From contig NZ_RKMH01000002.1 in assembly GCF_003797185.1 (NCBI RefSeq), positions 248,001 to 312,000 on the forward strand: DNA of 64,000 nucleotides, written 5' to 3'. The position numbers and the translations under genes are program-made. Below, piece by piece: positions 50,832-59,180 of this stretch. Source of the stretch: Gordonia oryzae (GTDB lineage Bacteria; Actinomycetota; Actinomycetes; Mycobacteriales; Mycobacteriaceae). The notes under the pieces were generated by a model. That model made no database searches. It was not told the DNA's origin and saw nothing but the letters and a program-made list of their open reading frames with translations. Every line of letters begins with the position of its first letter. The stretch's first letter is position 1.

Positions 50832-51869
50832 TCATGCAGCTGCCCCTTCGGGTGGTGCCCGGCGTTCTCGCGCGTCGGCGATCCGCTGTTCGGCGGCGGC
50901 AGCGAATGCTGGGTTGATCTCGATGCCCATCCAGTCGCGGCTGAGCGTCTCGGCGGCGATAGCGGTGGTGCCGCTGCCCATGAAGGGGTCGAGGACCAAG
51001 CCTGGCTCCTTGGCCGCGTGGCATCCGCAGGTCGGTGCAAGGGCGTCGCGGGTAGCGGTTCCGCCGAGCGCGCGGATGACGTTGCGCCGCCACGGTGCTC
51101 GGCAGCGCGTGCAGCGAGCTTCGGGGCAGCCGGCGGCGATCATGCGTTCGGCTAGCTTGAGCGGGAAGATCGCATGGTGGGCAGCCCGGTAGCCGCCTGG
51201 GGTGATCGTCCAGACGTCGCCGGGGTTCTTGCCGAGGGGATGACCGTTTCGTCCCTGGGCTTTGATCGACTGCAGGCCGCTGGCGGCCATCCCGTTCGGT
51301 CCGCGCCACGATTCCCGCGCCTGCCCTGTGGCCTTTGCAGTCTTGCGCTTCGACGTTGATCGGCTCCGTAGCGGTTGGCGGATGGCGTCGAGGTCGAAGA
51401 AGTAGCGGGGCTGCTTCGCGAGGACGTAGATGACTTCGTAGGTGCAGTTGAGCCGGTCTGGCACGCTGGTCGGGACCGGGTTCGGCTTGGCCCAGACGAT
51501 CTTGTTGCGGATGATCCAGCCGTTGTCCTGGAGGCGAAGCGCGAGTCGCTCGGGAGCCATCAGCAGGCTTTTGCGAGCGGCGCCCTGCGACGAGTGGCCT
51601 GAGTAGGTGTCGCCGACGTTGAGCCAGAAGGTGCCGGTCGGGACGAGGACACGGCGGACTTCATCACTGAGTGCTACGAGGTGGGTCACCCAGTCGTCGA
51701 CGTGAGGTTCGAGCCCGATCTGGCCGTCAGCGCCGTAGTCACGCAGACGGAAGTACGGAGGACTGGTGACAACACAGTCGACCGAGCCGTCTGCCAGAGC
51801 CGAGAGGTGGGTCAGCGCATCGCCGACCACGATTCGGTTTCGCTCGACTGGTTGTTGATTCGCACTCAT
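50832..51869 (-). CDS. site-specific DNA methyltransferase (N4/N6 type)
   Basis: 345 aa from ATG 51869, overlapping the next upstream gene by four bases. Motif IV TSPPYF near residue 42 and motif I DPFMGSGTT near residue 305, the beta-class order. TSPPY slightly favours cytosine-N4. An internal zinc-like CTRCRAPW...CGC lies near 270-295. No restriction enzyme adjoins it, so it may protect the element during transfer. Confidence 0.87.
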   Translation of the reverse strand: MSANQQPVERNRIVVGDALTHLSALADGSVDCVVTSPPYFRLRDYGADGQIGLEPHVDDWVTHLVALSDEVRRVLVPTGTFWLNVGDTYSGHSSQGAARKSLLMAPERLALRLQDNGWIIRNKIVWAKPNPVPTSVPDRLNCTYEVIYVLAKQPRYFFDLDAIRQPLRSRSTSKRKTAKATGQARESWRGPNGMAASGLQSIKAQGRNGHPLGKNPGDVWTITPGGYRAAHHAIFPLKLAERMIAAGCPEARCTRCRAPWRRNVIRALGGTATRDALAPTCGCHAAKEPGLVLDPFMGSGTTAIAAETLSRDWMGIEINPAFAAAAEQRIADARERRAPPEGAAA

Positions 51870-52861
51870 CGCAAACCTCCAGTGCCGAGGAGCGGTAGGA
51901 GGTCCTCTGGTGCGACGACGCGGAACAGCGCGGTCGGTAGCCGTCGGTCGGCAGCGATTGCGTCGGTGAGATCCTGGCGGCGTCGTTCGGCCCGCTCGGT
52001 GTTGGCGTGCGTCACCGACCAGACGACGAGCGGGAACGCACCGTGTTCGGACTGCTCGAAGCCGGTCTGGCGGTAAGCTTCGTACTCGCGGCACTTGGTG
52101 AGCAGTGTCGGGATGTGCTCGGTGCCGAGGTCGACTTCGATGAACCAGGCAGAGACGAGGTCGTCGGTTGAGGCAGTTTCGGCGTATAGGTCGGGCTTGA
52201 GGATGCGGCGAGCCGATCCGATTCCGGTGAAGCGGCGCCAACTGGCAGGCTCGACGGCACCGTCGACCAGATCGACGTCCCCGGCTCGGTGGGCCACGAC
52301 GAGGGCAACGTGGGCATCGGCAATGGCGAGGCGGTGGTTGACGAAGCGAGGGCTCGGATCGAACCGCAGGCGTCCGGTTCGCCGCCGGTTGGTTTTTCGG
52401 GCCAACATTCGATCTCCGGCTACACCGACGTGGAAGATGAGTCCCGCTGATCCGGCGCGTGTACCGCCGATCCGGCGATCGAGTGTGTCGAGGACGCGAA
52501 GTCCTCGTAGGCGGTTCAGCACCCGTCGGGCGATGCGGTTGCGCGCGTTCGAGCTGATGGCGGCGAAATGGAGTCCTTCGATCTGGCGGACAGTGAGGAA
52601 TTGGTGTTCATCGACGGACGCCAGGATTGCGCGGTCGCGGTCACTAAGACGGTCGGCGATGCGGTCGATGTCGGCGGCAGATAGCCGGCGCCGTGGCCGT
52701 GCGGACGGTGTGGTGCCCGTATGGGCACCATCATTCCCTGACGGTACGGATGCGGATGATTCGTTGACCAGGGGTGATACGGACGGTGTGGACGACACGA
52801 CCGGACCAGCGACCGGATCACCGTATGCTGCCTCACCCGCCCCGTGTATCGCCCCGTTCAT
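51866..52861 (-). CDS. replication-relaxation family protein
   Basis: 331 aa from ATG 52861. After a low-complexity 60-residue N-terminus comes a winged-helix-like part (LSDRDRAILASVDEHQFLTVRQIEGLHF), then RFVNHRLAIADAHVALVVAHR and FIEVDLGTEHIPTLLTKCREYEAY. This matches the Replic_Relax family (PF13814) of actinobacterial mobile elements. Probably acts at the element's origin. Coupled to the ATPase gene upstream. Confidence 0.8.
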   Translation of the reverse strand: MNGAIHGAGEAAYGDPVAGPVVSSTPSVSPLVNESSASVPSGNDGAHTGTTPSARPRRRLSAADIDRIADRLSDRDRAILASVDEHQFLTVRQIEGLHFAAISSNARNRIARRVLNRLRGLRVLDTLDRRIGGTRAGSAGLIFHVGVAGDRMLARKTNRRRTGRLRFDPSPRFVNHRLAIADAHVALVVAHRAGDVDLVDGAVEPASWRRFTGIGSARRILKPDLYAETASTDDLVSAWFIEVDLGTEHIPTLLTKCREYEAYRQTGFEQSEHGAFPLVVWSVTHANTERAERRRQDLTDAIAADRRLPTALFRVVAPEDLLPLLGTGGLR

Positions 52862-55059
52862 GCCTGCCTCCGTCGTCGCCGGGGGCCGCCGATGTCGTCG
52901 GCGTCGGTCGTGTGCTGCGCACCCTCGATGAGCGCGGTGAAGCTGGCTTCGATGTCGGCGAGCGGTTGTCCGTAGCGGTCGCGGCTGCGACGGCGAATGG
53001 CGGCGGGGTCGCTGCTGGTGGCTGGCGCGGGGTTGGTGGCTCCGGACGCCCAGGGCTGGACGGCGTTGTCGCGCACCAGGCTGGCGTAGATGTGGTGGGC
53101 CGGGAGCCGGGTGAAGTCCTCGACAGTGAGGACGGATTGCCCGGCCACCATTTCCTTGGCGTCACCAGCTTGGAGCTGGAAGCAGACGCGCGAGCGGGCG
53201 TTGTTGCGGAATGCGTCGAGCATCGACGATGGCAGCTGCTTCTCATACTGGTGAGCCAGGTGAAACCCGGCGCGCAGACTCCGAGCGGTTGCCAGGGCGT
53301 CGCCGAGATCGGTGGGAAGTCGGAGGTAGTCCTGCACCTCGTCGATGTAGATCATCACCGGGTCGCGTTGGTCTTCGGGTGTTCCGACGCGTTCGCGGAT
53401 GGCTTGCCAGAGTTCGGCGACGACCAGCGCGCCGAGCAGTTGGGCGTTCTCCGGCCCAACAACACCTTTTTGGAGCGGGACGAGCAGCACCTTCTTCTCC
53501 GACAACGCCTGCCGCACGTTGAACTTCGGATGTTGTTGAGCCAGCACATCGCGAAGAGGCCTGCTCAGCAGCGGGCGCAGCTTGTTGCTCAGGGGTGCGA
53601 TGGTGGTGGCGGTTGCTTCCGGCGACAAGCTGTCGAACCACTGCCAGAACGGCCCAGCGGCAAACGGGTCGGACTCCATGACGCCGCGGGTCAGGCGGCG
53701 GCGGAAGCCGGGATTGGTCAGCAGCAACGGCAGCATGACGAGGCTGGCGTCGTCGCGGCGGGCGAGGAGATCGAGGCAGTTACGCAGGATGTCGGCCGAT
53801 CGCGGCCCGAGACCGTCGCCCCAGATGGCTTTGAGGGTGCCGAACAGGGCGTCGGCCACCACCTCGGGTGAGCGCCCGTGACGGTTCTGGGCATCGAGCG
53901 GATTGATGCCGACGGGTGCTTCATCGAACAGGTCGAGCACGACGATGTCGCCCTGGCGCTTCTCCGGTATGCGGGCCAGGAGGTCGGCGATCAGGTCCTT
54001 CGGCTCGATGACCACCACGGGGCGGTCGGCTTCGAGGTCTTGGATGATGAGGTTTAACAGCAACGTCGACTTGCCGACGCCGTTCGGTCCGATCACCCAT
54101 GTGTGCCGGAGTGCGTCGGTGACGTTGTAGCCGATGGTGCCGTGCGCGCCTGGTGCGCTGGCTTCGGCGACGACGCGCACACCTTGTGTGAGGGCATTGC
54201 TTGGCCGGACGGGGCGAGGGTGGATCGGTGGCTGGCCGGGAAAGTGTTCGTCGCGATCGGCGATGGGCCACCCTGACAAGCGCGCTACTTCGGTGACGGT
54301 GAGGCGCTGGGATGGCGTGAACATTGACCATGAGGCGCGCGGTGTGTTGACGCGGGCGCTATTCTCTTGCCGCAGCATGATCCGAACGTCGGGTGCTTCG
54401 GTAGTCCCGATTGCCGCTGAGAGTCCGGTCAGCAGCACCTTTCGCCGCTCGGCGGTCCCTGCTTTTGCGCCGAGGCGGACGGCGGCGGTGAACGCGTGCT
54501 GGCCGAGCTTGTGTGTGAGGGCCTGTTTGGCGTCGGGGCGGTTCTCGCTGAGGACTCCGTGGATCAGCTTCGACACTGTGGGCTGGTTGTCGCGCATCAA
54601 CGTCTGAGGCGGACTCTGGGGGTGATGGCGGGGGCCAAGCACGATCTGGATGGTGAGTTGTTCACCCTTCCCGACCGCAGTCAGGGCGTGCAGGATGGAG
54701 CGATGTGAGGCCACCGCGTCGACGGGCTCCAGTTGACGAAGGCTGGTACTCAACTGCACTCGGCGGGCCGTGGTGACGTGTTCCCGGTCGGCAGTATCGA
54801 AACTGGTGACGATGGCGCCATCGACGAGTTGCTCAACAGCACGCCGGACGGCCGCCCGGTGCCGGAGCTGACTCCCGATTAGGTATTCTACGCCAGTCAC
54901 GTCGGCACGCGCTTCGAGGATCAGTTGAGGTGCATGGGTCCGTGCAGCAAAGTGCCGCAGCAATCCGAACGCTGTCGTCTCTGGAAGTGGTTGCGGCCAA
55001 AACAGCTGTTGCCACACCATCGATCCCGCCGACACGGTGGTCTCACCCAGCTCAGTCAT
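52858..55059 (-). CDS. HerA/TraD-like conjugative ATPase
   Basis: 733 aa; I chose ATG 55059, which has GGAG seven bases upstream and overlaps the preceding stop; 55077 is in frame. Walker A GPNGVGKST near residue 320, Walker B VMIYIDEVQDYL near 560, plus FHLAHQYEKQLP and ARSRVCFQLQ in the C-terminal half. These fit the VirD4/TraD-HerA (DUF87/TraM-recognition) ATPases of actinobacterial elements. Expected to drive DNA transfer. No relaxase or full type IV system is visible here. Confidence 0.82.
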   Translation of the reverse strand: MTELGETTVSAGSMVWQQLFWPQPLPETTAFGLLRHFAARTHAPQLILEARADVTGVEYLIGSQLRHRAAVRRAVEQLVDGAIVTSFDTADREHVTTARRVQLSTSLRQLEPVDAVASHRSILHALTAVGKGEQLTIQIVLGPRHHPQSPPQTLMRDNQPTVSKLIHGVLSENRPDAKQALTHKLGQHAFTAAVRLGAKAGTAERRKVLLTGLSAAIGTTEAPDVRIMLRQENSARVNTPRASWSMFTPSQRLTVTEVARLSGWPIADRDEHFPGQPPIHPRPVRPSNALTQGVRVVAEASAPGAHGTIGYNVTDALRHTWVIGPNGVGKSTLLLNLIIQDLEADRPVVVIEPKDLIADLLARIPEKRQGDIVVLDLFDEAPVGINPLDAQNRHGRSPEVVADALFGTLKAIWGDGLGPRSADILRNCLDLLARRDDASLVMLPLLLTNPGFRRRLTRGVMESDPFAAGPFWQWFDSLSPEATATTIAPLSNKLRPLLSRPLRDVLAQQHPKFNVRQALSEKKVLLVPLQKGVVGPENAQLLGALVVAELWQAIRERVGTPEDQRDPVMIYIDEVQDYLRLPTDLGDALATARSLRAGFHLAHQYEKQLPSSMLDAFRNNARSRVCFQLQAGDAKEMVAGQSVLTVEDFTRLPAHHIYASLVRDNAVQPWASGATNPAPATSSDPAAIRRRSRDRYGQPLADIEASFTALIEGAQHTTDADDIGGPRRRRRQA

Positions 55060-55300
55060 CGGCAGACTCCATTGCATCGGCCTGCTCTTCCGATGTCGAC
55101 TTGTCCACGTGAGTTCCGGTCAGCGCCTGATCGATATCTGCTTGTAGTTCGGCCTCGCGCATGGCCATCGCGATCACCGCACGGCTGAGCTTGCGGAGGT
55201 CTGGCTGGTCGCGCCGAACCCCGTGCACGACGATCTGGCGATCTGACTTCGGCGTACCCCGAGCCCCACGCCGATAGTTTGTTCTTCCTGTTTTAGACAT
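55052..55300 (-). CDS. small conserved mobile-element protein
   Basis: 82 aa from ATG 55300, with GGAGG six bases upstream. SDRQIVVHGVRRDQPDLRKLSRAVIAMAMREAELQAD recurs beside this ATPase type in actinobacteria. Basic then acidic; function unknown. First gene of the leftward operon after the AT-rich control region. Confidence 0.65.
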   Translation of the reverse strand: MSKTGRTNYRRGARGTPKSDRQIVVHGVRRDQPDLRKLSRAVIAMAMREAELQADIDQALTGTHVDKSTSEEQADAMESADD

Positions 55301-55526
55301 AGCTGTCCTCCAATGTGAATTACGTGATAAATGAATGGGCCGCATTGAATTAGTGCAACTCGCCGGCTATTGTCTATTGAATTAAATCAATAAGCAATAG
55401 ACTCGGTCTGCATTTCAATTGTTCGAATCTCTACTAACAGGGATGAATGTGAGACAAATTCATGAATGTGGAATTCACAACGTTGAGCATTTATGACATG
55501 GAATCGACCGCCGACAGCGTCGGGTG
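55301..55526. promoter_or_regulatory. AT-rich control region with operator O2
   Basis: O2 is ATTGAATTAAATCAAT (55376-55391), 14/16 identical to O1. A wider nested palindrome surrounds it: CTATTG (55367-55372) mirrors CAATAG (55395-55400). The region is far more AT-rich than its neighbours and lies upstream of the leftward ATPase operon. No gene seen. Confidence 0.6.
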
Positions 55527-55721
55527 CTACCAGCCACGAAAGCGCCGATACACCAGAGCGCTGCTACTGCCGACGATCACGACGATGGCGATCGTGACAC
55601 ATAGCGGCACCCAGATCTCGCGCAAGATGTAGATTGCTCCGGCCAGCGCCATGACGGCAATTAGGACAGTGATGCAGGTATCGAGTAGTCGGCCACCAAG
55701 CCCGCCGGGGTCGCCACTCAC
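55527..55721 (-). CDS. small two-TM membrane protein
   Basis: 64 aa from GTG 55721 (four-base overlap with the gene upstream). Two membrane segments (about 14-32 and 37-55) and a basic end. A small transfer-apparatus membrane component is possible. Confidence 0.6.
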   Translation of the reverse strand: MSGDPGGLGGRLLDTCITVLIAVMALAGAIYILREIWVPLCVTIAIVVIVGSSSALVYRRFRGW

Positions 55722-56293
55722 GACGACTCCCGGCGTATCTCACGCAAAATGCCCTGCTCGAACCCGAACCGTTGGCACTCTAGATCGAACAGTTCCTGGT
55801 CGGCTGGAAACCGACGTGTCACCGCGTTGATGATCACCTGGCCCAAAGTGTCGGCCTTCAGGAAGGCGTATTCTAAACTGCCTGAACTGAATCCGTCGCG
55901 CTCCAGCTCGGACAGATGCCAGAGTGCCAGCGCGTACTCATCAGGGAGCGAGAAGCTCAGGTCGTGTTCGACGTGGGCCACGTCGTGGACGTACCTCCAC
56001 GCGAAGTTGGCGTCGGGACTGGTCAGGATCACCGAGGCCGAGTTCTCCGACGACACCCGCAGCGACGCACCCGACCGCTTCGAGCGAGCGAATGCCGCAC
56101 ACAGATCGGGGTAAGTCGATGGCGCGTCCGCACGGGGTACCCAGGCGAAGCCCTCGCGGCGGACAGTGTCCGTGGCGGTCTGCATCACCCAGCGCGTGAG
56201 ATTGTCTCTCGCTCGTGCGATCTCTGCGGTGGAGACGTAGTCGGATTGCGTGCCCACGAGCAGGTCGGTCAGATCTGGCGTGGTGTCGGTCAT
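55718..56293 (-). CDS. hypothetical mobile-element protein
   Basis: 191 aa from ATG 56293 (overlaps the upstream stop). YVHDVAHVEHDLSFSLPDEYALALWHLSELERDGF carries a DxxHxxHD-like cluster that might bind metal. Mostly helical. Unknown function; coupled to small membrane proteins on both sides. Confidence 0.55.
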   Translation of the reverse strand: MTDTTPDLTDLLVGTQSDYVSTAEIARARDNLTRWVMQTATDTVRREGFAWVPRADAPSTYPDLCAAFARSKRSGASLRVSSENSASVILTSPDANFAWRYVHDVAHVEHDLSFSLPDEYALALWHLSELERDGFSSGSLEYAFLKADTLGQVIINAVTRRFPADQELFDLECQRFGFEQGILREIRRESS

Positions 56294-56547
56294 TGCACAC
56301 CGCCCCGTCCGACGCAACGGGTGCACTGGCAGACGATGCTGTGAGGTGCGGCGGCTTCCGCCATCTGCTGGATCGCTGTCGTCGTGAGTCGGTTGATCCG
56401 AGCCTCGGCCAGTCGGCGCTCGCGGTTGACGCGGGCGATCTCGGCGTGCCGGTCGGCTTCGTCGCAGAGGCTAGCAACGAAGCCGACCAGGAACAATACG
56501 GCCAGGAGTCCAGCGACCACGGCGAAGATGATCAGGAGCATAATCAT
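56290..56547 (-). CDS. single-TM protein with C-terminal cysteines
   Basis: 85 aa from ATG 56547. Residues 2-28 form one membrane segment (IMLLIIFAVVAGLLAVLFLVGFVASL), followed by a charged helix and CQCTRC near the end. Four-base overlaps on both sides. Function unknown. Confidence 0.6.
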   Translation of the reverse strand: MIMLLIIFAVVAGLLAVLFLVGFVASLCDEADRHAEIARVNRERRLAEARINRLTTTAIQQMAEAAAPHSIVCQCTRCVGRGGVQ

Positions 56548-56891
56548 CGGCGGTTCACCGCCCGACTGGTATCCGCGACGATCTGGCCGACGCCCATAAC
56601 GGTCATCGTCTTGATGAAGTCCAGGTCGCCGGACGCAGCTGGTGCCGCGAGGGCGAGCTGTTGCTGCATCTGTGCTACCAAGGCGACCTGCTGCATGGCG
56701 TAGGCACCGGTGCGGGCGACAGCATCGACCTTGACCTGCTGAATCTCGCCAGCGGCGGCAATTCGGGCGGTCGTGATGTCAGTGCCGTGATCGATGGCGG
56801 CGAGGTCGCGGGCGGTCTGGCGGGCCAGCCGGCCACCGGTGGTTGGTCGGCTTGGGAATGTGGACTGGGTGTATGGCTCGATTGATGGCAT
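56544..56891 (-). CDS. hypothetical mobile-element protein
   Basis: 115 aa from ATG 56891, with GGAG upstream. Helical (ALVAQMQQQLALAAPAASGDLDFIKTMTVMGVGQIVADTSRAV). Its DF...M..GQI..D.SR end resembles small proteins of related elements. First gene of this leftward group. Confidence 0.55.
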   Translation of the reverse strand: MPSIEPYTQSTFPSRPTTGGRLARQTARDLAAIDHGTDITTARIAAAGEIQQVKVDAVARTGAYAMQQVALVAQMQQQLALAAPAASGDLDFIKTMTVMGVGQIVADTSRAVNRR

Positions 56892-57035
56892 TGGAATGCT
56901 CCTTCGCGAGTCGGGCTATCCGGCGTCTGCCGGACACCACTTACGATTCAGCCGAACGGAGGACATACGCTAGGTCACAGACTGGGCATATACTGGGCTC
57001 TCACGAACTGCCGCCCGACCTGCGAAGGGAGCCTG
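56892..57035. promoter_or_regulatory. divergent intergenic region
   Basis: Separates leftward and rightward genes. Contains TCCGGC-GTCT-GCCGGA (near 56919-56934) and TATACT (56989-56994), a possible -10 for the rightward gene. No convincing -35. Confidence 0.4.
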
Positions 57036-57827
57036 GTGACCACGACGAAGCTTCCGGTGCAAAAGCAGCCGCCGCTGCTCGAAGACCTTGTCGAGCCACT
57101 CAAGGAGATCCTCAAGACGGGCTTGCCGGTCAGCTTCGACTTCGGCGACATGAATCTGCTGGCGCTTCGTGGAGTCGTCGCGCGATCTGTGATGCCACAC
57201 GATCGGCTCAGCCGTATCAAGGCCCTCAACGAGCTGCTCGCCCGCCTGCTTGTTCATTACCCGGACGATTCGCTCGGTGAAGCAGCACGGATCGTGTTCG
57301 GTCTGGCACCGGGCGTTCGTGGTTTAACCCTCACGCAGCGCAGAGAACGGGCAGCGTCAGAGATCGAGCGAGAGGCCGACCACTTTCGCAAACGCATCGA
57401 GCCCAAGATCGTACGTGAACTCGCTAGACAACTGCATAGCGACTCACAAAACTACGTCCCGCGCACGACGCCGACCCCGGAGCCGGTAGAAGTATCTGGC
57501 GATACGCCCTACATCGCGGTGGGAGACGTTGCCAGCCACGACAAGGCGCTGCGCGAAGAAGCGGTATCCCGGCTGTGGGCAAACGTATACGCACTGCGCG
57601 CCGAAATCCTGCGCGTCGAGCGGCTGAAGAACTGGCCGTACGACCCCACAGAACCGCAGCTCAGCCAAGACAAGCTCCACGAAGCGCTCAAGGCGCGTAC
57701 GTCAGCACGGACCGACGCCCAGCGTGCAATCCAGGAGTTCGTCGCAGACCACGGATCGGCCATCACCTCAGGAGCCGCCGAGTTCAACGTCGAAGGACTT
57801 GAACGGCTGGTGAGATGGAACACATGA
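57036..57827 (+). CDS. hypothetical protein, helical
   Basis: 263 aa from GTG 57036, with GGGAG upstream. Early LEDLVEPLKEILKTGLPVSFD; middle GLTLTQRRERAASEIEREADHFRKRIEPKIVRELARQLH; C-terminal helices. The middle resembles a linker after an HTH but I see no HTH. No enzyme motif. A hairpin follows its stop. Confidence 0.55.
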   Translation: MTTTKLPVQKQPPLLEDLVEPLKEILKTGLPVSFDFGDMNLLALRGVVARSVMPHDRLSRIKALNELLARLLVHYPDDSLGEAARIVFGLAPGVRGLTLTQRRERAASEIEREADHFRKRIEPKIVRELARQLHSDSQNYVPRTTPTPEPVEVSGDTPYIAVGDVASHDKALREEAVSRLWANVYALRAEILRVERLKNWPYDPTEPQLSQDKLHEALKARTSARTDAQRAIQEFVADHGSAITSGAAEFNVEGLERLVRWNT

Positions 57828-57842
57828 GTCACGCCGCACCAG

Positions 57843-57880
57843 CTCTGCCACTGATGGGCCGCTAATGGCAGTGCGCAGAG
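57843..57880 (+). terminator. hairpin after the 263-aa gene
   Basis: CTCTGCCACTG (57843-57853) pairs with CAGTGCGCAGAG (57869-57880) with one bulged base and a 15-base loop. No T-run. It may end the upstream transcript or control the next ORF, which begins 13 bases later. Confidence 0.45.
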
Positions 57881-57893
57881 GTGGGACTGAACG

Positions 57894-58046
57894 ATGAATG
57901 ACCATGGTTGTCGTTTCAAGGAAGTCCAGGTGTCTGTCAGCACAGACGCCCTCACAGCCTTGCCGACTACGAAGGTCACAGCCACGACACACAAAGCGAT
58001 TACAATCTGCCTCCAGGCAGGACTTTTAACGAGCGAAGGCAACTGA
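57894..58046 (+). CDS. 50-aa ORF coupled to the radical SAM gene
   Basis: ATG 57894 to TGA 58044-58046, whose last base is the A of the radical SAM ATG. The product is 50 aa with two cysteines: MNDHGCRFKEVQ at the start, a Thr-rich TTKVTATTHKAITICLQAG and a polar end. A short gene tightly coupled to a radical SAM enzyme could be a modified-peptide precursor or a small regulator. It could also be a remnant. No strong ribosome site. Confidence 0.35.
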   Translation: MNDHGCRFKEVQVSVSTDALTALPTTKVTATTHKAITICLQAGLLTSEGN

Positions 58047-59176
58047 TGACCCCTCTCTTGCAGCGGCACATCTCTAGTCGCGAGCACGCTGTCAATATCG
58101 AGCGTCCCGACTCGGGCGAGGCGGCTCGTTGGATCGAGTTGTGGCGAGGAGACGCACTCGCATCGAGGCTGCGGATCTCGCTGACTGCGCAATGCAACTT
58201 CGGGTGCTTCTTCTGCCACAACGAGGGACAATCGACCGGAAGCTCCGTGTTGCAGCGCAACCTCGGAATCGACGACTATATGCGGGTTGTCTTTGCCGCT
58301 GCCGATTCAGGCATCACTGATATTAAATTGACGGGTGGGGAACCCCTTCTCTATCGCGATGGGACGCGGGGGATTGTTGAGTTAGTCGATCAGTTGTCGA
58401 AAGTACGTGATTCGTATCCGATCAATATCTCGATGACAACAAACGGCAGCCTACTTCGTCGGTATGCGCGCGACCTGAAGTCAGCGGGACTTGACCGCGT
58501 AACGCTTAGTATTCATTCGCTCAGCGAAGCGGGATTCACTGCATTTATCGGGAAAACGGTTTCTAGCCGGTATCAGTCTCCTGAGGCGGCCCTCGCCATT
58601 CTGCGGGAGGTGAAGTTTACGCAGACTAAAATCAACACAGTCGTGTTTGGTAGCGAATCTGCTGGTAGTCTATCGGAATTACGCGATATCGACCAACTTT
58701 CGAGGCAGTATAACGTTGTTGATCATCGCCTGTACACCATAATTGATTCCGAACGCAATGGCGTGAGCGACGAGTGGGTCCGTTATTGGAACGACGGACG
58801 GCTCCCCATGGAAGTCAGTCGAGCCCTCAGTCTCAATACGCAGGACTCACAGATATTTTGCGATTCGGTTGAAGAGTATATCGGAACGCGGTCACCGGAT
58901 TTGCTTCCTCGAAGCATTCTTAGGTTGAAGATCGGTGGTGCGTCATACAGCATCGAAGCTATGAAGCCGGGTCGCTTTGTCTCTCAAGGCCTTTCCGATG
59001 AGGGGCCATACGCACTGCGGCTAGCTGCAGATGGCACACTGCGCAGTTTTCTACCCCCGGTTGAGCGCGACCCAGCTCCGACCGAAAATCTGACATCCTC
59101 AACCGGTGTACTCGCGTCTGCTGAGGTGCTTCGTCGTTGCTTCGACACCGCCCGGGCAACGCTAGCAAAGAGCTAA
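58046..59176 (+). CDS. MoaA-like radical SAM protein
   Basis: 376 aa from ATG 58046. SLTAQCNFGCFFCHNEG holds the iron-sulfur cysteines C50-x3-C54-x2-C57, then KLTGGEPLLY (SAM binding) and SMTTNGSLL, RVTLSIHSL. The CxxxCxFCHxEG form resembles MoaA (GTP 3',8-cyclase), but I do not see a clear second C-terminal cluster, so the substrate is unknown. Visibly lower GC than its neighbours. Four bases before the next gene. A longer in-frame start at 57908 exists but lies in the 50-aa ORF. Confidence 0.8.
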   Translation: MTPLLQRHISSREHAVNIERPDSGEAARWIELWRGDALASRLRISLTAQCNFGCFFCHNEGQSTGSSVLQRNLGIDDYMRVVFAAADSGITDIKLTGGEPLLYRDGTRGIVELVDQLSKVRDSYPINISMTTNGSLLRRYARDLKSAGLDRVTLSIHSLSEAGFTAFIGKTVSSRYQSPEAALAILREVKFTQTKINTVVFGSESAGSLSELRDIDQLSRQYNVVDHRLYTIIDSERNGVSDEWVRYWNDGRLPMEVSRALSLNTQDSQIFCDSVEEYIGTRSPDLLPRSILRLKIGGASYSIEAMKPGRFVSQGLSDEGPYALRLAADGTLRSFLPPVERDPAPTENLTSSTGVLASAEVLRRCFDTARATLAKS

Positions 59177-59180
59177 CGGC

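Noticed and set aside
51870-52241. N-terminal extension of the element methyltransferase to 469 aa
   Set aside because: It is an Arg/His/Pro-rich reading of the replication-relaxation gene on the same strand. ATG 51869 gives a normal-length enzyme with a coupled start.
58046-59176. Prokaryotic viperin
   Set aside because: The cysteine motif is CNFGCFFCHNEG, close to MoaA types, not the viperin form; no nucleotide kinase adjoins it.
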